Assembly (NCBI RefSeq): GCF_900111485.1
Contig: NZ_FOIC01000017.1
Coordinates: 1-58,938 of the forward strand
Reading direction: 5' to 3'
Origin: Natrinema hispanicum
GTDB taxonomy: Archaea > Halobacteriota > Halobacteria > Halobacteriales > Natrialbaceae
DNA length: 58,938 nt
The notes beneath the pieces are model-generated. The model ran no database searches and had not been told where the DNA came from. It saw nothing but the letters and a program-made list of their open reading frames with translations. Of the stretch, positions 8,493 through 17,746 are shown one piece after another (within the stretch, counting starts at the first letter, position 1; the number at the start of each line of letters is the position of its first letter). The translations under genes and the position numbers were made by a program.

Positions 8493-9281
8493 TTACGCAG
8501 ACGAGAGCTTTCGACTGGCGAGTGCGAGGACGAGCATGACGACGATGAGTACGACCGAGAGCGCGTTGATCGTCGGGGTCAGCCCTGTTCGGAGCATCGT
8601 GTAGATGACGACCGGAACGGTGCTGGTGCCCGGCGAGATGAGAAACTGCGTCGCGGTGAACTCGCCAAACGAGACGACGAACGCAATGAATGCGCCAGCG
8701 AGAATGGCTGGCGAGATGATCGGCCCAGTCACGTGTCGGAACGTCGTCACCGGGTCGGCACCGAGCACACGCGAGGCACGCTCGAGGTCCCGATCGTAGG
8801 TGAGCAGCTCCGAACGCACCAGCAAGAAGACGTACGGAAGCGACAGCACCGTGTGGCCGAGGATGAGCGCCGGAAAGCCAGACGGAAGCTGGATGGTGCT
8901 GAAGTAGCGGACGAGCGCGATCCCTGTGATGACGGGTGAGATGATCATCGGGAGGAGCATGACCGTCGAGATCTGTTCCTTGTAGGGGAACTCCCCGCGA
9001 ACGAAGCCGATGGCAGCGATCGTCCCGATGATGGCAGACAGGATCGCCGACACCGTCGAGACGATCAGGCTCACCGTGAGCGCGCTGAGTAGTCGCTGGT
9101 CGGCCAGCAGTTCCTGGTACCACTTGAGCGAGAGTCCCTCCTGTGGAATCGCCGGGAAGTTCTGTGGTGTAAACGATGTCAGGATGACGATCAGGACCGG
9201 CAACAGGAGGAAAGCGAACACGAGCGTGATAAGCGCCCGGAACGTGACTCCCTCAAGTTGCGCTGTCGTACGTGTGCTCAT
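8493..9281 (-). CDS. ABC transporter permease, PotC type
   Basis: A 262-residue inner-membrane permease starting MSTRTTAQLEGVTFRALITL, with about six hydrophobic segments and the EAA-loop region RASRVLGADPVTTFRHVTGP that docks to the ATPase. The start codon overlaps the stop of the upstream permease (ATGA at 9278-9281), which decides this start over a longer frame. Together with the genes at 9278-12263 it forms a spermidine/putrescine-type importer; the real ligand is unknown. Confidence 0.88.
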   Translation of the reverse strand: MSTRTTAQLEGVTFRALITLVFAFLLLPVLIVILTSFTPQNFPAIPQEGLSLKWYQELLADQRLLSALTVSLIVSTVSAILSAIIGTIAAIGFVRGEFPYKEQISTVMLLPMIISPVITGIALVRYFSTIQLPSGFPALILGHTVLSLPYVFLLVRSELLTYDRDLERASRVLGADPVTTFRHVTGPIISPAILAGAFIAFVVSFGEFTATQFLISPGTSTVPVVIYTMLRTGLTPTINALSVVLIVVMLVLALASRKLSSA

Positions 9282-10141
9282 ATGTTCCCAAGCACCTCCT
9301 GAAGATCGAACAGCGTGTTGAACACCAACAGGAGTCCGACAAGCAAGACGGTGTACACGATCGCCAGTGCGGAGGCGAACTGGATGTTGAAGTTGTCCAG
9401 GAACGCCTGTGCGATGACGTTCGCGATCATGGTCTGTTTCGGGCCGCCAAGCACAGCCGGACCAAGGAACGAGCCGGCCGCGAGGATGAACACGATGAGA
9501 CCGGCAGCAACCAGTCCTGGCAGGCTCAGTGGGAAGATGACCTTGGTTATCGTCCGCCACTTCCCGGCACCGAGCACACGCGAAGCGTTGACCAGTTCCT
9601 CATCGATGGCATTCAGGGAGTTGTAGATCGGCAACACAGCGAACGGCAGGTAGACGTTCGCGAGGCCGATAACGACGGCCGGTGTGGTAAACAGCAGGTC
9701 CGTTTCGAACCCAGTTAAGTCGGCCAGCGGACCAGCCGGTGACAGGAACAGCAGGATGCCGAAGTACCGGACGATATACGCGATCCACAGCGGAACGATG
9801 ATGAGAATCATCGCTGTGCGGACGCGCTCGGTACTAAATGCGAGGAAGTACGACAGCATGTACGCCAACGCGAGCGTGACGCCGGTCGTGACGAACCCAT
9901 AGAGGAACGATCGAACGAACGCGTCCACGTAGATGCCGTTCATCACACGACGGTAGGATTCGAACGGCGTCGTCGACCCGAGACTCAGGCTCTCCGGGAT
10001 CAACAGCAGGATCGGCAGGACGAAAAACAGGCCGACGAATCCGAGCCCGAACAGTGCCAGATGTCGGTTGGCGATCCGTCCTTCGAGCCCTTCACCGATA
10101 ATGTGCGTCACTCTCCCCAGACCGCCCCGTTGGACGCTCAT
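9278..10141 (-). CDS. ABC transporter permease, PotB type
   Basis: A 287-residue permease of the spermidine/putrescine importer family, with about six membrane segments and an EAA loop (VNASRVLGAGKWRTITKVIF). Its start overlaps the stop of the ATPase gene (10138-10141), and its stop overlaps the start of the second permease, so the operon is tightly coupled. It forms the heterodimeric channel with the 8493-9281 product. Confidence 0.88.
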   Translation of the reverse strand: MSVQRGGLGRVTHIIGEGLEGRIANRHLALFGLGFVGLFFVLPILLLIPESLSLGSTTPFESYRRVMNGIYVDAFVRSFLYGFVTTGVTLALAYMLSYFLAFSTERVRTAMILIIVPLWIAYIVRYFGILLFLSPAGPLADLTGFETDLLFTTPAVVIGLANVYLPFAVLPIYNSLNAIDEELVNASRVLGAGKWRTITKVIFPLSLPGLVAAGLIVFILAAGSFLGPAVLGGPKQTMIANVIAQAFLDNFNIQFASALAIVYTVLLVGLLLVFNTLFDLQEVLGNI

Positions 10142-11181
10142 AGGACGATCACCCGCTCGGCTGGGAACCTGAGGAAGATATCATCATCGACATCGATATC
10201 CGGGAACCGCGTGGTGTGTGCGAGCGCCGTCGAGCCATCCTCGAGTGTGGCCGAGAGTTCCGCGCGGTTCCCGAGGTTCGCGATATCGGTTACGATCCCG
10301 CGGAACTCGTTTTCGGCCCCCGTCGGCTTTGGGCTCACCTCGATGTCTTCCGGCCGGACGTACAGCGAGACGGACTGGTCGTCGTCGATGCTCGAGTCAG
10401 GGAGCGCGATCCGCTTTTCGTCGTTATAGACGACAGCCTGCCCGTTCTCGTGGGTGACGGTGCCGTTGAACTGTGTCGATTTGCCGACGAACTCCGCGAC
10501 GAACGGATTGGCTGGCGACTCGTAGATCCGCTCAGGGCTGTCGATCTGCTGGGCCTGGCCGTCGTTGAGGACGACGACTTTGTCCGACATCGACAGCGCA
10601 TCCTCCTGGTCGTGGGTGACGTACAGCGTCGTGACGTTGACCTCGCGTTGGATGCGATTGAGCCAGCCGCGCATCTCTTCACGAAGGACGCGATCGAGGC
10701 CCGTGAGGGGTTCGTCGAGCAGGAGGATGTCTGGTTCGTAGGCGAGCGAGCGAGCCAGCGAGACGCGCTGTTGTTGGCCACCGGAGAGTTCGCCTGGCTT
10801 GTGATCGCCGTGGTCGGGCATATCGACGAGCTCGAGTGACTCCTCGACGCGCTCTTCGACGTCGGCCGCGGAGTAGCCATGCATCTTCAGCCCGTAGGCG
10901 ATGTTCTCTCGGACGGTCATGTGGGGAAAGAGCGCCGTCGACTGGAACGCCATCCCGATGTTGCGCTTCTCTGGTGGGAGATCCGTTACGTCCGTCCCGC
11001 GCAGGCGGATGCGCCCATCGGTCGGTTCGACGAGACCGGCGATTGCGTGTAACGTCGTCGACTTCCCACAGCCGGAGGGGCCGAGTAACGTGACGAACTC
11101 CCCTTCCTCGATCCGGAAGGAGAGGTCCTCGACAGCACAGAGCTCCCCGTAGTACTTCGTGAAGGTATCTACTTCGAGCAT
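10138..11181 (-). CDS. ABC transporter ATP-binding protein, PotA type
   Basis: A 347-residue ATPase that drives the importer. Walker A GPSGCGKST (about 36-44), signature LSGGQQQRVSLARSLAYEPD, Walker B ILLLDEPLTGLD and the switch histidine YVTHDQEDA are intact, followed by a C-terminal regulatory domain of the TOBE type. The start MLEVDTFTKYYGELCAVEDL at 11181 follows the solute-binding protein stop by five bases. A longer in-frame extension upstream is a shadow of that gene. Confidence 0.9.
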   Translation of the reverse strand: MLEVDTFTKYYGELCAVEDLSFRIEEGEFVTLLGPSGCGKSTTLHAIAGLVEPTDGRIRLRGTDVTDLPPEKRNIGMAFQSTALFPHMTVRENIAYGLKMHGYSAADVEERVEESLELVDMPDHGDHKPGELSGGQQQRVSLARSLAYEPDILLLDEPLTGLDRVLREEMRGWLNRIQREVNVTTLYVTHDQEDALSMSDKVVVLNDGQAQQIDSPERIYESPANPFVAEFVGKSTQFNGTVTHENGQAVVYNDEKRIALPDSSIDDDQSVSLYVRPEDIEVSPKPTGAENEFRGIVTDIANLGNRAELSATLEDGSTALAHTTRFPDIDVDDDIFLRFPAERVIVL

Positions 11182-11186
11182 TGACG

Positions 11187-12263
11187 TTAGTTCTGCTTGA
11201 TGCTGTCGAGTCGCTGGGTCCACGCGTCCTCTTTCGGCAGTACCGCATCCCAGTCCCGGAAGGCCAGATCCTCCGCGGGTGCGTAGTCGGGGAGTTCCTG
11301 CATCGAGCTTGGCGGGTTCTTGACCTGAACGGTGTAGTTCATGCCCTCGGAAAGAGACAGGAGGTTCTCTCGCTGGTAGGTATGATTGAGCAGTTCGTGG
11401 GCTGCTTCCATGTTTTCCGATCCTTTGACGATCGCGAGGTTGTCGGACCACCCCATCGCACCCTCCTCGGGAATGACGTACTCGATATTGTCGTAGCCCT
11501 CGTTTTGCAGCGCGAGCACGCGGCCACCCCATGCCTCACAGATCCACGCGTTCTCTTGACGGAGGTAGCGAATCGACGTCGCGCCGTCGCCCCAGTAGGC
11601 GAAGACGTTTCCATTCTCCTCACGCGCCCGCTGGAACATCGTGTCCGTTTTCGCTTCGTCATCCGGGACCTCATTGATGTTAAGCCCCGCTGCGGCTGCC
11701 GCGTTCGAGAGCCGGTCGATCGTCCGGTCGATAAGCGACACTTTTCCCTCGTATGCGGGGTCAAGAAGTGCGTCCCATGACGTGAGTTCGCCGTCGACCT
11801 TGTCCGTATTGTATGCAAAACCCGTCGCGCCGTTCTCGCGGATGAGGCCCATGGTGTCCTCGCCGTTCATGTTGAACGACAGCGTCCGCGCCGACTCCTT
11901 GATGTTCTTCTCGTAGTTCGGAACCTGCGAGAGATCGATCGGCTCGAGGATGTCTTCCTGCTGGGCGCGTGCCATCCCGGTGTCGTTGAGCGCGACGACG
12001 TCGAACGAGCCAGGATTTTGCTTGATCAACGAGATCATCTCCGTCGTTCCGCCAGCCGACGTCCCCTCGACGGTCATCTCCGAATCCCAGCTGTCGAACA
12101 CGGACATCTGTGTCTCCTGTGTGTTGCCACCGAAACCGAGGAACCGGAGTTTGCTGCCCGAACTGCTACTGAGTAGTGATGTACAGCCCGCTAGTGCCGT
12201 CAGTGTCCCAACACCTGCTGTTGCCAGTACGTCCCGTCGATCCGCCATGCCTTTGTGTGTCAT
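11187..12263 (-). CDS. Extracellular solute-binding lipoprotein, PotD type
   Basis: A 358-residue periplasmic-type binding protein and first gene of the importer operon. The N-terminus has a short Tat-like RR motif and a lipobox, LTALAGC, so it is exported and lipid-anchored. Motifs such as GFAYNTDKVDGELTSWDALL and DPAYEGKVSLIDR are those of the PotD/spermidine-putrescine binding family. Start may be MTHKG (12263) or MADRR (12248). The ligand is not deducible; the adjacent acyl-CoA/nitrilase operon suggests an organic nitrogen compound or acid. Confidence 0.88.
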   Translation of the reverse strand: MTHKGMADRRDVLATAGVGTLTALAGCTSLLSSSSGSKLRFLGFGGNTQETQMSVFDSWDSEMTVEGTSAGGTTEMISLIKQNPGSFDVVALNDTGMARAQQEDILEPIDLSQVPNYEKNIKESARTLSFNMNGEDTMGLIRENGATGFAYNTDKVDGELTSWDALLDPAYEGKVSLIDRTIDRLSNAAAAAGLNINEVPDDEAKTDTMFQRAREENGNVFAYWGDGATSIRYLRQENAWICEAWGGRVLALQNEGYDNIEYVIPEEGAMGWSDNLAIVKGSENMEAAHELLNHTYQRENLLSLSEGMNYTVQVKNPPSSMQELPDYAPAEDLAFRDWDAVLPKEDAWTQRLDSIKQN

Positions 12264-12284
12264 TGCCGTGAGTTTCTATTACAT

Positions 12285-12297
12285 AGTAGTATAATAG
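12285..12297 (-). promoter_or_regulatory. TATA-like promoter of the PotABCD-type operon
   Basis: On the minus strand ACTATTATACT lies 22-34 bp upstream of the ATG at 12263, a spacing typical of leaderless haloarchaeal transcripts. The divergent hydratase operon starts at 12412, so the 148-bp gap holds both promoters. Confidence 0.45.
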
Positions 12298-12411
12298 TCT
12301 TTCCCAGAAAGCCACCTCTCTTTTGTGAAGATTCTGAATTAAGGTCGAATAATTAGGAGCGAGCAAAGATTTATGTGTACAACTGATATGTATCTACGTA
12401 GTCGCTTGACT

Positions 12412-13212
12412 ATGACTACCACAGACACTGTGGCGGAGGAACCAACACGGTATGAACGTGATGGGGCCGTCGCATGCGTCCGGCTGAATCGACCCGATAG
12501 TCTCAACGCAGTGACGCCTGCGTTATACGAGGGAATCTGCGATGGCCTTGAGCGAGCAGTCGACGACGATGCGCGCGTCGTCGTCCTCGAAGGTGAAGGG
12601 CGGGCCTTCTGTGTGGGTGCCGACATGGAGAACCACGATGAGGCCGAGCGCACCCAGAAGGAACGCCGCGAGTACGTCTGGCAGGCCCAAGAGGCCGCCA
12701 AAGCAGTCCAGACGCATCCGCAGCCGGTGATCGCGAAAGTTCAGGGGTACGCCATCGGTGCGGGCGCTGAACTCGCACTGAGTGCTGATTTCGTGCTCAT
12801 GGGTGAGGACGCGGAGATTCGGTTCCCGGAAGTGTCGATCGGAACGTACATCGGCGGCGGTGTCACGTACACGCTGGCCGCCCGCGTCGGGCAGGCCCGT
12901 GCGAAGGAACTCGTCCTCTCGGCGGCGTCGCTGACCGGTGCAGAAGCAGCCGATGAAGGTGTCGTGACGAGCGCACACCCCGACGGGGAACTCGAGGACG
13001 CCGTCGACGATCTGGCCGAGGAGCTTGCGCGGAACGCCCCGATTCCGATGAAGTTCGCCAAAGAACAGTTCGGGCGTGTCGGCCAAGCAACGCGCGACGA
13101 CATGCTGACGGCCGAGGCCGAAGCGCTACTGGCCTGTATGGCAACTGATGACTGGCAAGAGGGTGTCGACGCGTTCGCCGAGGACCGCGAGCCGTCGTTC
13201 GAGGGGGTCTAA
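12412..13212 (+). CDS. Enoyl-CoA hydratase/isomerase (crotonase fold)
   Basis: A 266-residue crotonase-family protein. The oxyanion-hole region GEGRAFCVGADM and the helix GYAIGAGAELALSADF are present. Both glutamates expected of a true hydratase appear conserved: one in GAGAELAL and one in RFPEVSIGTYIGGG. It would add water across an alpha,beta-unsaturated acyl-CoA. The ATG at 12412 (MTTTDTVAEEPTRYERDG) is preferred to one 39 bp upstream. It heads a four-gene operon with the ADP-forming ligase, a second crotonase and a nitrilase-like hydrolase. Confidence 0.88.
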   Translation: MTTTDTVAEEPTRYERDGAVACVRLNRPDSLNAVTPALYEGICDGLERAVDDDARVVVLEGEGRAFCVGADMENHDEAERTQKERREYVWQAQEAAKAVQTHPQPVIAKVQGYAIGAGAELALSADFVLMGEDAEIRFPEVSIGTYIGGGVTYTLAARVGQARAKELVLSAASLTGAEAADEGVVTSAHPDGELEDAVDDLAEELARNAPIPMKFAKEQFGRVGQATRDDMLTAEAEALLACMATDDWQEGVDAFAEDREPSFEGV

Positions 13213-13214
13213 CC

Positions 13215-15407
13215 GTGGCGGACTGTTCGACTGACATCGGCCGTATCATGGACCCCGATTCGGTCGCCATCGTCGGCGCTTCCACCGACGAAACGAAACG
13301 GGGCTATCAAGCCATTGAGACGCTCCAGGAAGGCGGCTACGAGGTCGAGATCTATCCGGTCAACCCCTCCGCTGACGAGATCCGTGGCCTCGAGGTCTAC
13401 CCGACCATCTCCGCGATTCCCGGCCGCGTCGACCTTGCGCTCATCGTTACCCCGGCACCGATCGTCCCGCAGATCCTCGAGGACTGTGCGGATACCGACC
13501 TCGCGGGCGCGGTGGTCATCGCCGTCGGGTTCAGTGAAGCCGGCGAAGACGGCCAAGAACTCGAAGACGAGATCGTCTCGCTGGCACGCGAGCACGGCGT
13601 CAGATTGATCGGCCCGAACACCTCCGGGATGATCAACGTCCATCAGGGACTGAACCTCGTCGGCGCGGACACGGTCCCCGAGGGTAACCTTGCGCTGCTC
13701 TGTCAGAGCGGGAACATGGCAATCTCGCTGTTCACCGAGGCCGCCACCCGAGAGGGCGTCGGCTTCAGCCACTACGTCGGCGTCGGTAACGAGGCCGACC
13801 TCCAGTTCCACGAGTACCTCCCCTTCTTCGATGACGATCCCAAAACGGACGTGATCGTCTGCTATGTCGAGGGCATGAGCGACGGCCGGGCCTTCCTCGA
13901 GCAGGCCCGCGACGTGACGACGGACACGCCGATCGTCATCTTGAAAAGCGGGCGGTCGGACGTGGGTAAGCGCTCGGCATCGTCCCACACTGGGTCGCTG
14001 GCCGGCGACGCCGCGGTGACCGATGCCGTCCTCGAACAGGCGGGCGTCGTCAGCGTCGAGCGCTCGGACGAACTCCTCTCGGTCGCGAACGCACTCTCGT
14101 CGCTTCCCAGTGCCGATAGCGAGAACGTCGCGATCCTCGCGGACGGCGGCGGCCACGCGACGCTTGCAGCGGACGCCCTCGCCGAACGCGGGCTTTCCAT
14201 CCCGCAACTCACGGATGAGACACAGGACAAACTTCAAGACGTCCTCCCGGACGCGGCCAGCGTCGTCAATCCGGTAGACGTTGCAGGCGGCACCGATGAG
14301 GATCAGTCCGTGTTCGTCGACTGCGCGGAAGCCATTCTCGCCGATCCGAACGTGGATGCACTCATGCTCTCTGGCCTCTTCGGGGGCTACGGCATCCGCT
14401 TTGCCGAACAGTACACCGACGTCGAGATCGAGGCGGCATACGATCTGGCCGACTTCGCGGCCGAACACGAGAAACCGCTCGTCGTCCAAAGCGCCTACGA
14501 AGGATTCGACACGGACCCGCACGCAGTCCTGCGTGAAAACAGGATTCCGGTCGTCGAATCGCTCGACGTCGCGACTGCGAGTCTCGAGGCCCTGACGACA
14601 TACGGCGAGCGCGTCGCAGCCGCCACCAAGAGCAGCGACTTCCAGCTTACCGGGACGACTGACACGGCCGAGACGATTAGCGATGCACTCGCCAGCGGTC
14701 GGACACAGCTCTCGGAGTTCGAGTCCAAGCAAGCGCTCTCGGAGGCCGACCTCCCGATCACACCGTTCGAACTCGCAACCAGCCCGGACGACGCACGGGA
14801 CGCCGCAGCGTCAGTCGACGGGCCGGTCGCAATGAAGATCGTTTCGCCCGACATCGTCCACAAGTCGGACGCGGGCGGTGTCGCACTCGAGGTGTCAACC
14901 GAGGCGGCCAGCGACACCTACGACGACCTGCTCGCAGCGGCTCGCGACTACGATCCCGGCGCACAGATAGACGGCGTGCTCGTCTCACCGATGGCCGACG
15001 CTGGCGTCGAACTCATCGTCGGCGTCGTCGACGACGAGCAGTTCGGCCCCGTGGTCATGTGTGGCCTCGGCGGTGTCTTCGTCGAGGTCTTAGAAGACGT
15101 CGCGTTCCGGGCGCTGCCGCTTACCGAAGCCGACGCTCGATGGCTGCTCGAGGATATCGACGCACAGGAGCTGCTCGACGGCGCACGCGGGAACCCACCC
15201 GTAGACCGCGACGCGGTCGTGGATCTGCTGGTCTCGGTCTCCGAATTCGTCGAAGCCAATCCATCGGTGTCCGAACTGGATCTGAATCCCGTCTTCGCCA
15301 CCGAAGACGGCGTCGAGGTCGTCGATGCCGCGATCACGCTCGAGTCGGATGGCACTGCTCGAGTCGACGGCGAAGCACCCATTTCGCGAGGAACAACTGA
15401 TGATTGA
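13215..15407 (+). CDS. Acyl/acetate-CoA ligase, ADP-forming (NDP-forming)
   Basis: A 730-residue fused-subunit enzyme with an N-terminal CoA-binding domain (DPDSVAIVGASTDETKRGY), a succinyl-CoA ligase-like middle (SSHTGSLAGDAAVTDAV, the phosphohistidine region) and a C-terminal ATP-grasp domain (MKIVSPDIVHKSDAGGV, VVMCGLGGVFVEVLEDV). It interconverts an acid, CoA and ATP with acyl-CoA, ADP and phosphate. GTG at 13215, two bases after the hydratase stop, is the likely start; ATG at 13248 is an alternative. The substrate is probably the acid handled by the flanking crotonases. Confidence 0.9.
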   Translation: MADCSTDIGRIMDPDSVAIVGASTDETKRGYQAIETLQEGGYEVEIYPVNPSADEIRGLEVYPTISAIPGRVDLALIVTPAPIVPQILEDCADTDLAGAVVIAVGFSEAGEDGQELEDEIVSLAREHGVRLIGPNTSGMINVHQGLNLVGADTVPEGNLALLCQSGNMAISLFTEAATREGVGFSHYVGVGNEADLQFHEYLPFFDDDPKTDVIVCYVEGMSDGRAFLEQARDVTTDTPIVILKSGRSDVGKRSASSHTGSLAGDAAVTDAVLEQAGVVSVERSDELLSVANALSSLPSADSENVAILADGGGHATLAADALAERGLSIPQLTDETQDKLQDVLPDAASVVNPVDVAGGTDEDQSVFVDCAEAILADPNVDALMLSGLFGGYGIRFAEQYTDVEIEAAYDLADFAAEHEKPLVVQSAYEGFDTDPHAVLRENRIPVVESLDVATASLEALTTYGERVAAATKSSDFQLTGTTDTAETISDALASGRTQLSEFESKQALSEADLPITPFELATSPDDARDAAASVDGPVAMKIVSPDIVHKSDAGGVALEVSTEAASDTYDDLLAAARDYDPGAQIDGVLVSPMADAGVELIVGVVDDEQFGPVVMCGLGGVFVEVLEDVAFRALPLTEADARWLLEDIDAQELLDGARGNPPVDRDAVVDLLVSVSEFVEANPSVSELDLNPVFATEDGVEVVDAAITLESDGTARVDGEAPISRGTTDD

Positions 15408-16197
15408 AGTCGACGCACCATTGCACGTCGAACAGACCAACGACCACGTCGCTCGCGTCACCTACGACCGGTCCGATGCGATGAACGCGTACAACGAACC
15501 CCTGCTTCGAGGGGCGGTCGAGGCGTTTGAGCGCCTAGACGACCGAGATGAGATCCGTGCGATCGTTCTCACGGGCGCTGGCGACGCGTTCTGTGCCGGC
15601 GTGGACCTAAACGACATGCCCCTGACGCCGGAGATGGACTTCGCCGAGTACGAGACGGGACTGGGGCTGTTCCAGAACGTCGTGCGAACGATCCGCGGAA
15701 TCGACACGCCCGTCATCGCGGCGGTCAACGGCTACGCGCTCGGTGCCGGTTGTGATACGGCACTCGCCTGTGACTTCCGCATCGTCAGTGACGAGGGCGT
15801 CATCGGTGAGACGTTCATCGACGTCGGGTTCGTCCCCGGCGACGGCGGTGCGTTCCTCCTGCCGCGACTGATCGGCGAGGCACGCGCGAAGGAACTCATC
15901 TTCACCGGCCGGAAACTCGTCGGCGAGGAGATCGTCGAATGGAACCTCGCACGCGAACAGGTCCCCGCAGACGAGCTACTCGATACGGCCGCGGCGTTCG
16001 CCGACCGACTGGCCGGGCGTCCACCGATCGCACTCGCCCAGAGCAAGCGGCTCGTCAACGAGAGCTTCGACGTTGACCTCGAGCGCGCACTCGAGGACGC
16101 CACCCGTGCACAGCGGATTTGTTCACAGACGGACGACCACGAGGAGGCGGTCGCTGCCTTCCAGGAGGATCGGCAACCGGAGTTCGAGGGACGATGA
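15400..16197 (+). CDS. Crotonase-fold protein with altered active site
   Basis: A 265-residue enoyl-CoA hydratase/isomerase family member whose start overlaps the ligase stop by eight bases. The CoA/oxyanion motifs AGDAFCAGVDLN and GYALGAGCDTALACDF are present. Where classical hydratases carry two catalytic glutamates, this protein has GCDTALACD and IGETFIDVGFVPGDGG, so the first position is Asp and the second Phe, with an Asp in PGDGG as in some isomerase-type members. An isomerase, lyase or hydrolase role is therefore as likely as hydration. Confidence 0.85.
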   Translation: MIEVDAPLHVEQTNDHVARVTYDRSDAMNAYNEPLLRGAVEAFERLDDRDEIRAIVLTGAGDAFCAGVDLNDMPLTPEMDFAEYETGLGLFQNVVRTIRGIDTPVIAAVNGYALGAGCDTALACDFRIVSDEGVIGETFIDVGFVPGDGGAFLLPRLIGEARAKELIFTGRKLVGEEIVEWNLAREQVPADELLDTAAAFADRLAGRPPIALAQSKRLVNESFDVDLERALEDATRAQRICSQTDDHEEAVAAFQEDRQPEFEGR

Positions 16198-16982
16198 AGC
16201 GATTTACAGCCAGTGTGGTCCAGTTCGACAGCACGCTCGGCCCGGCAGACGACGGAACGCTCGATCGGATGGTCGAGGCGATCGCCGCCGCTGACGCGGA
16301 CCTGGTCGTGTTTCCGGAGCTCGCGACGACCGGGTATCACGTCTTCGAGGACCTCTCCAACGTAGCGGAACCCATTCCAGGTCCGACGACCGAGGTGCTG
16401 AGTACAGCTGCTGCCGACGCCGAGACCGCGGTGCTGTTCGGGATGCCGGTCCAGGACGGCGACGACGTCTACAACTGTGCGGTCTGGCTCGACGCCGACG
16501 GAACCGTGCGTGCCCGCTACGACAAGCGCCACCTCTGGGACGACGAGGGCGAACACTATGCGGTCGGTGATGCGTACACCGTCGTCGACGCACCGTTCGG
16601 CCGGGTCGGTATCCAGATTTGTTACGATCTGAACTTTCCCGCTGCGAGCCTGGCGCTCGCACGTGCCGAGTGTGACGTCATGATCAACATTGCCGCCTGG
16701 TCGGTCCAGATGGAACGCGACTGGCACACGCTGTTGCCCGCACGCGCAGTCGAACAGGGTGCGTACGTGATCGGCTGTAACCGTGCCGGCACGGAGGCCG
16801 GGAACACGTTCTGTGGCCACAGCAAGGTGATCGAACCCGATGGGACGACGGTCGTCGAGATGGGAGCCGGACCCGGACAGGCCGCTGTCACACTCGATCC
16901 CGGCGTCCTCGCAGCCGAGCATGAACGGAACCCGATGCGTGTTGACCGTCCGGTGATCGACGCCGATGCGGTCCGACAATGA
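16194..16982 (+). CDS. Carbon-nitrogen hydrolase (nitrilase superfamily)
   Basis: A 262-residue amidase/nitrilase-superfamily enzyme. The Glu-Lys-Cys triad is visible: E in VVFPELATTGYH, K in RARYDKRHLWDD and C in VGIQICYDLNFPAAS. It cleaves a non-peptide C-N bond, releasing ammonia or an amine. ATG at 16194 overlaps the crotonase stop (ATGA). As the last gene of the operon it suggests that the pathway substrate carries an amide, carbamoyl or nitrile group, or that an amide arises during degradation. Confidence 0.88.
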   Translation: MKRFTASVVQFDSTLGPADDGTLDRMVEAIAAADADLVVFPELATTGYHVFEDLSNVAEPIPGPTTEVLSTAAADAETAVLFGMPVQDGDDVYNCAVWLDADGTVRARYDKRHLWDDEGEHYAVGDAYTVVDAPFGRVGIQICYDLNFPAASLALARAECDVMINIAAWSVQMERDWHTLLPARAVEQGAYVIGCNRAGTEAGNTFCGHSKVIEPDGTTVVEMGAGPGQAAVTLDPGVLAAEHERNPMRVDRPVIDADAVRQ

Positions 16983-17057
16983 CTGTATACGCGATCCGAT
17001 TGGGTGCCTTCCAATCAAATTCCGCGAAGATCGGAACGAACCTAACATATTAACGAG

Positions 17058-17600
17058 ATGAATGCCAATACTCAGTCGATGCCGAAGGTAGCGCTCGACG
17101 AGGTGGACTTCCAGATCCTCCGTCGGCTTGATGAGAACGGGGATATCGACGTCGACGAACTGAGCGAGGAACTCGACGTCAGTACCTCCACGATTTACTA
17201 TCGGATGGAGAACTACCGGGAGAAGGAAATCGTGAAGGGAGAAATCGCTCAGCTTGATCCCCAGAAGCTCGGCCTCGAATTGACGGCGATCACCGAGATC
17301 AACGCCGATTACGACGGTCCCGGGTACGAGGAGGTCGCTGAGAAGATTGCCGGTCTCTCGGGCGTTCAGCGAGTCTTCTTCATGCTCGGCGAGATGTCAT
17401 TTTACGTGTTATCGCGCGTGCGCGATCACGAGCATCTCCAGAAACTGATGGAGGAGATCATCCAGACCGAGGGCGTGGACAACTCGACGACGAACATTGT
17501 TCTGCGGACGTTCAAAGACGAAGACCGCCTGCTAGTCAACTACGACGACGAGGATCTAGAGCGAATCTTCGGCGACCAACGCCAGCCGGCAAACGACTAA
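17058..17600 (+). CDS. Lrp/AsnC-family transcriptional regulator
   Basis: A 180-residue regulator with an N-terminal HTH (DEVDFQILRRLDENGDIDVD, then LSEELDVSTSTIYYRMENY) and a C-terminal RAM-type ligand domain (VQRVFFMLGEMSFYVLSRVR). It would bind an effector, often an amino acid or small acid, and control nearby genes. It follows the catabolic operon by 75 bp on the same strand and precedes the alcohol dehydrogenase, so either may be its target. Starts at 17058 or 17079 are both possible. Confidence 0.85.
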   Translation: MNANTQSMPKVALDEVDFQILRRLDENGDIDVDELSEELDVSTSTIYYRMENYREKEIVKGEIAQLDPQKLGLELTAITEINADYDGPGYEEVAEKIAGLSGVQRVFFMLGEMSFYVLSRVRDHEHLQKLMEEIIQTEGVDNSTTNIVLRTFKDEDRLLVNYDDEDLERIFGDQRQPAND

Positions 17601-17746
17601 AGCCGTTTCACTCGATCGCACAGCTATCATGCGATTGGGTGTGCAGTGCGTTCAGCTGCGCTGTTGGATTGTACAGATCAGGACGACGATCTATCAACCG
17701 TCGTGAGTAGGGATTTAATTGTGATTGAATGTAATAATAGGTTGCT

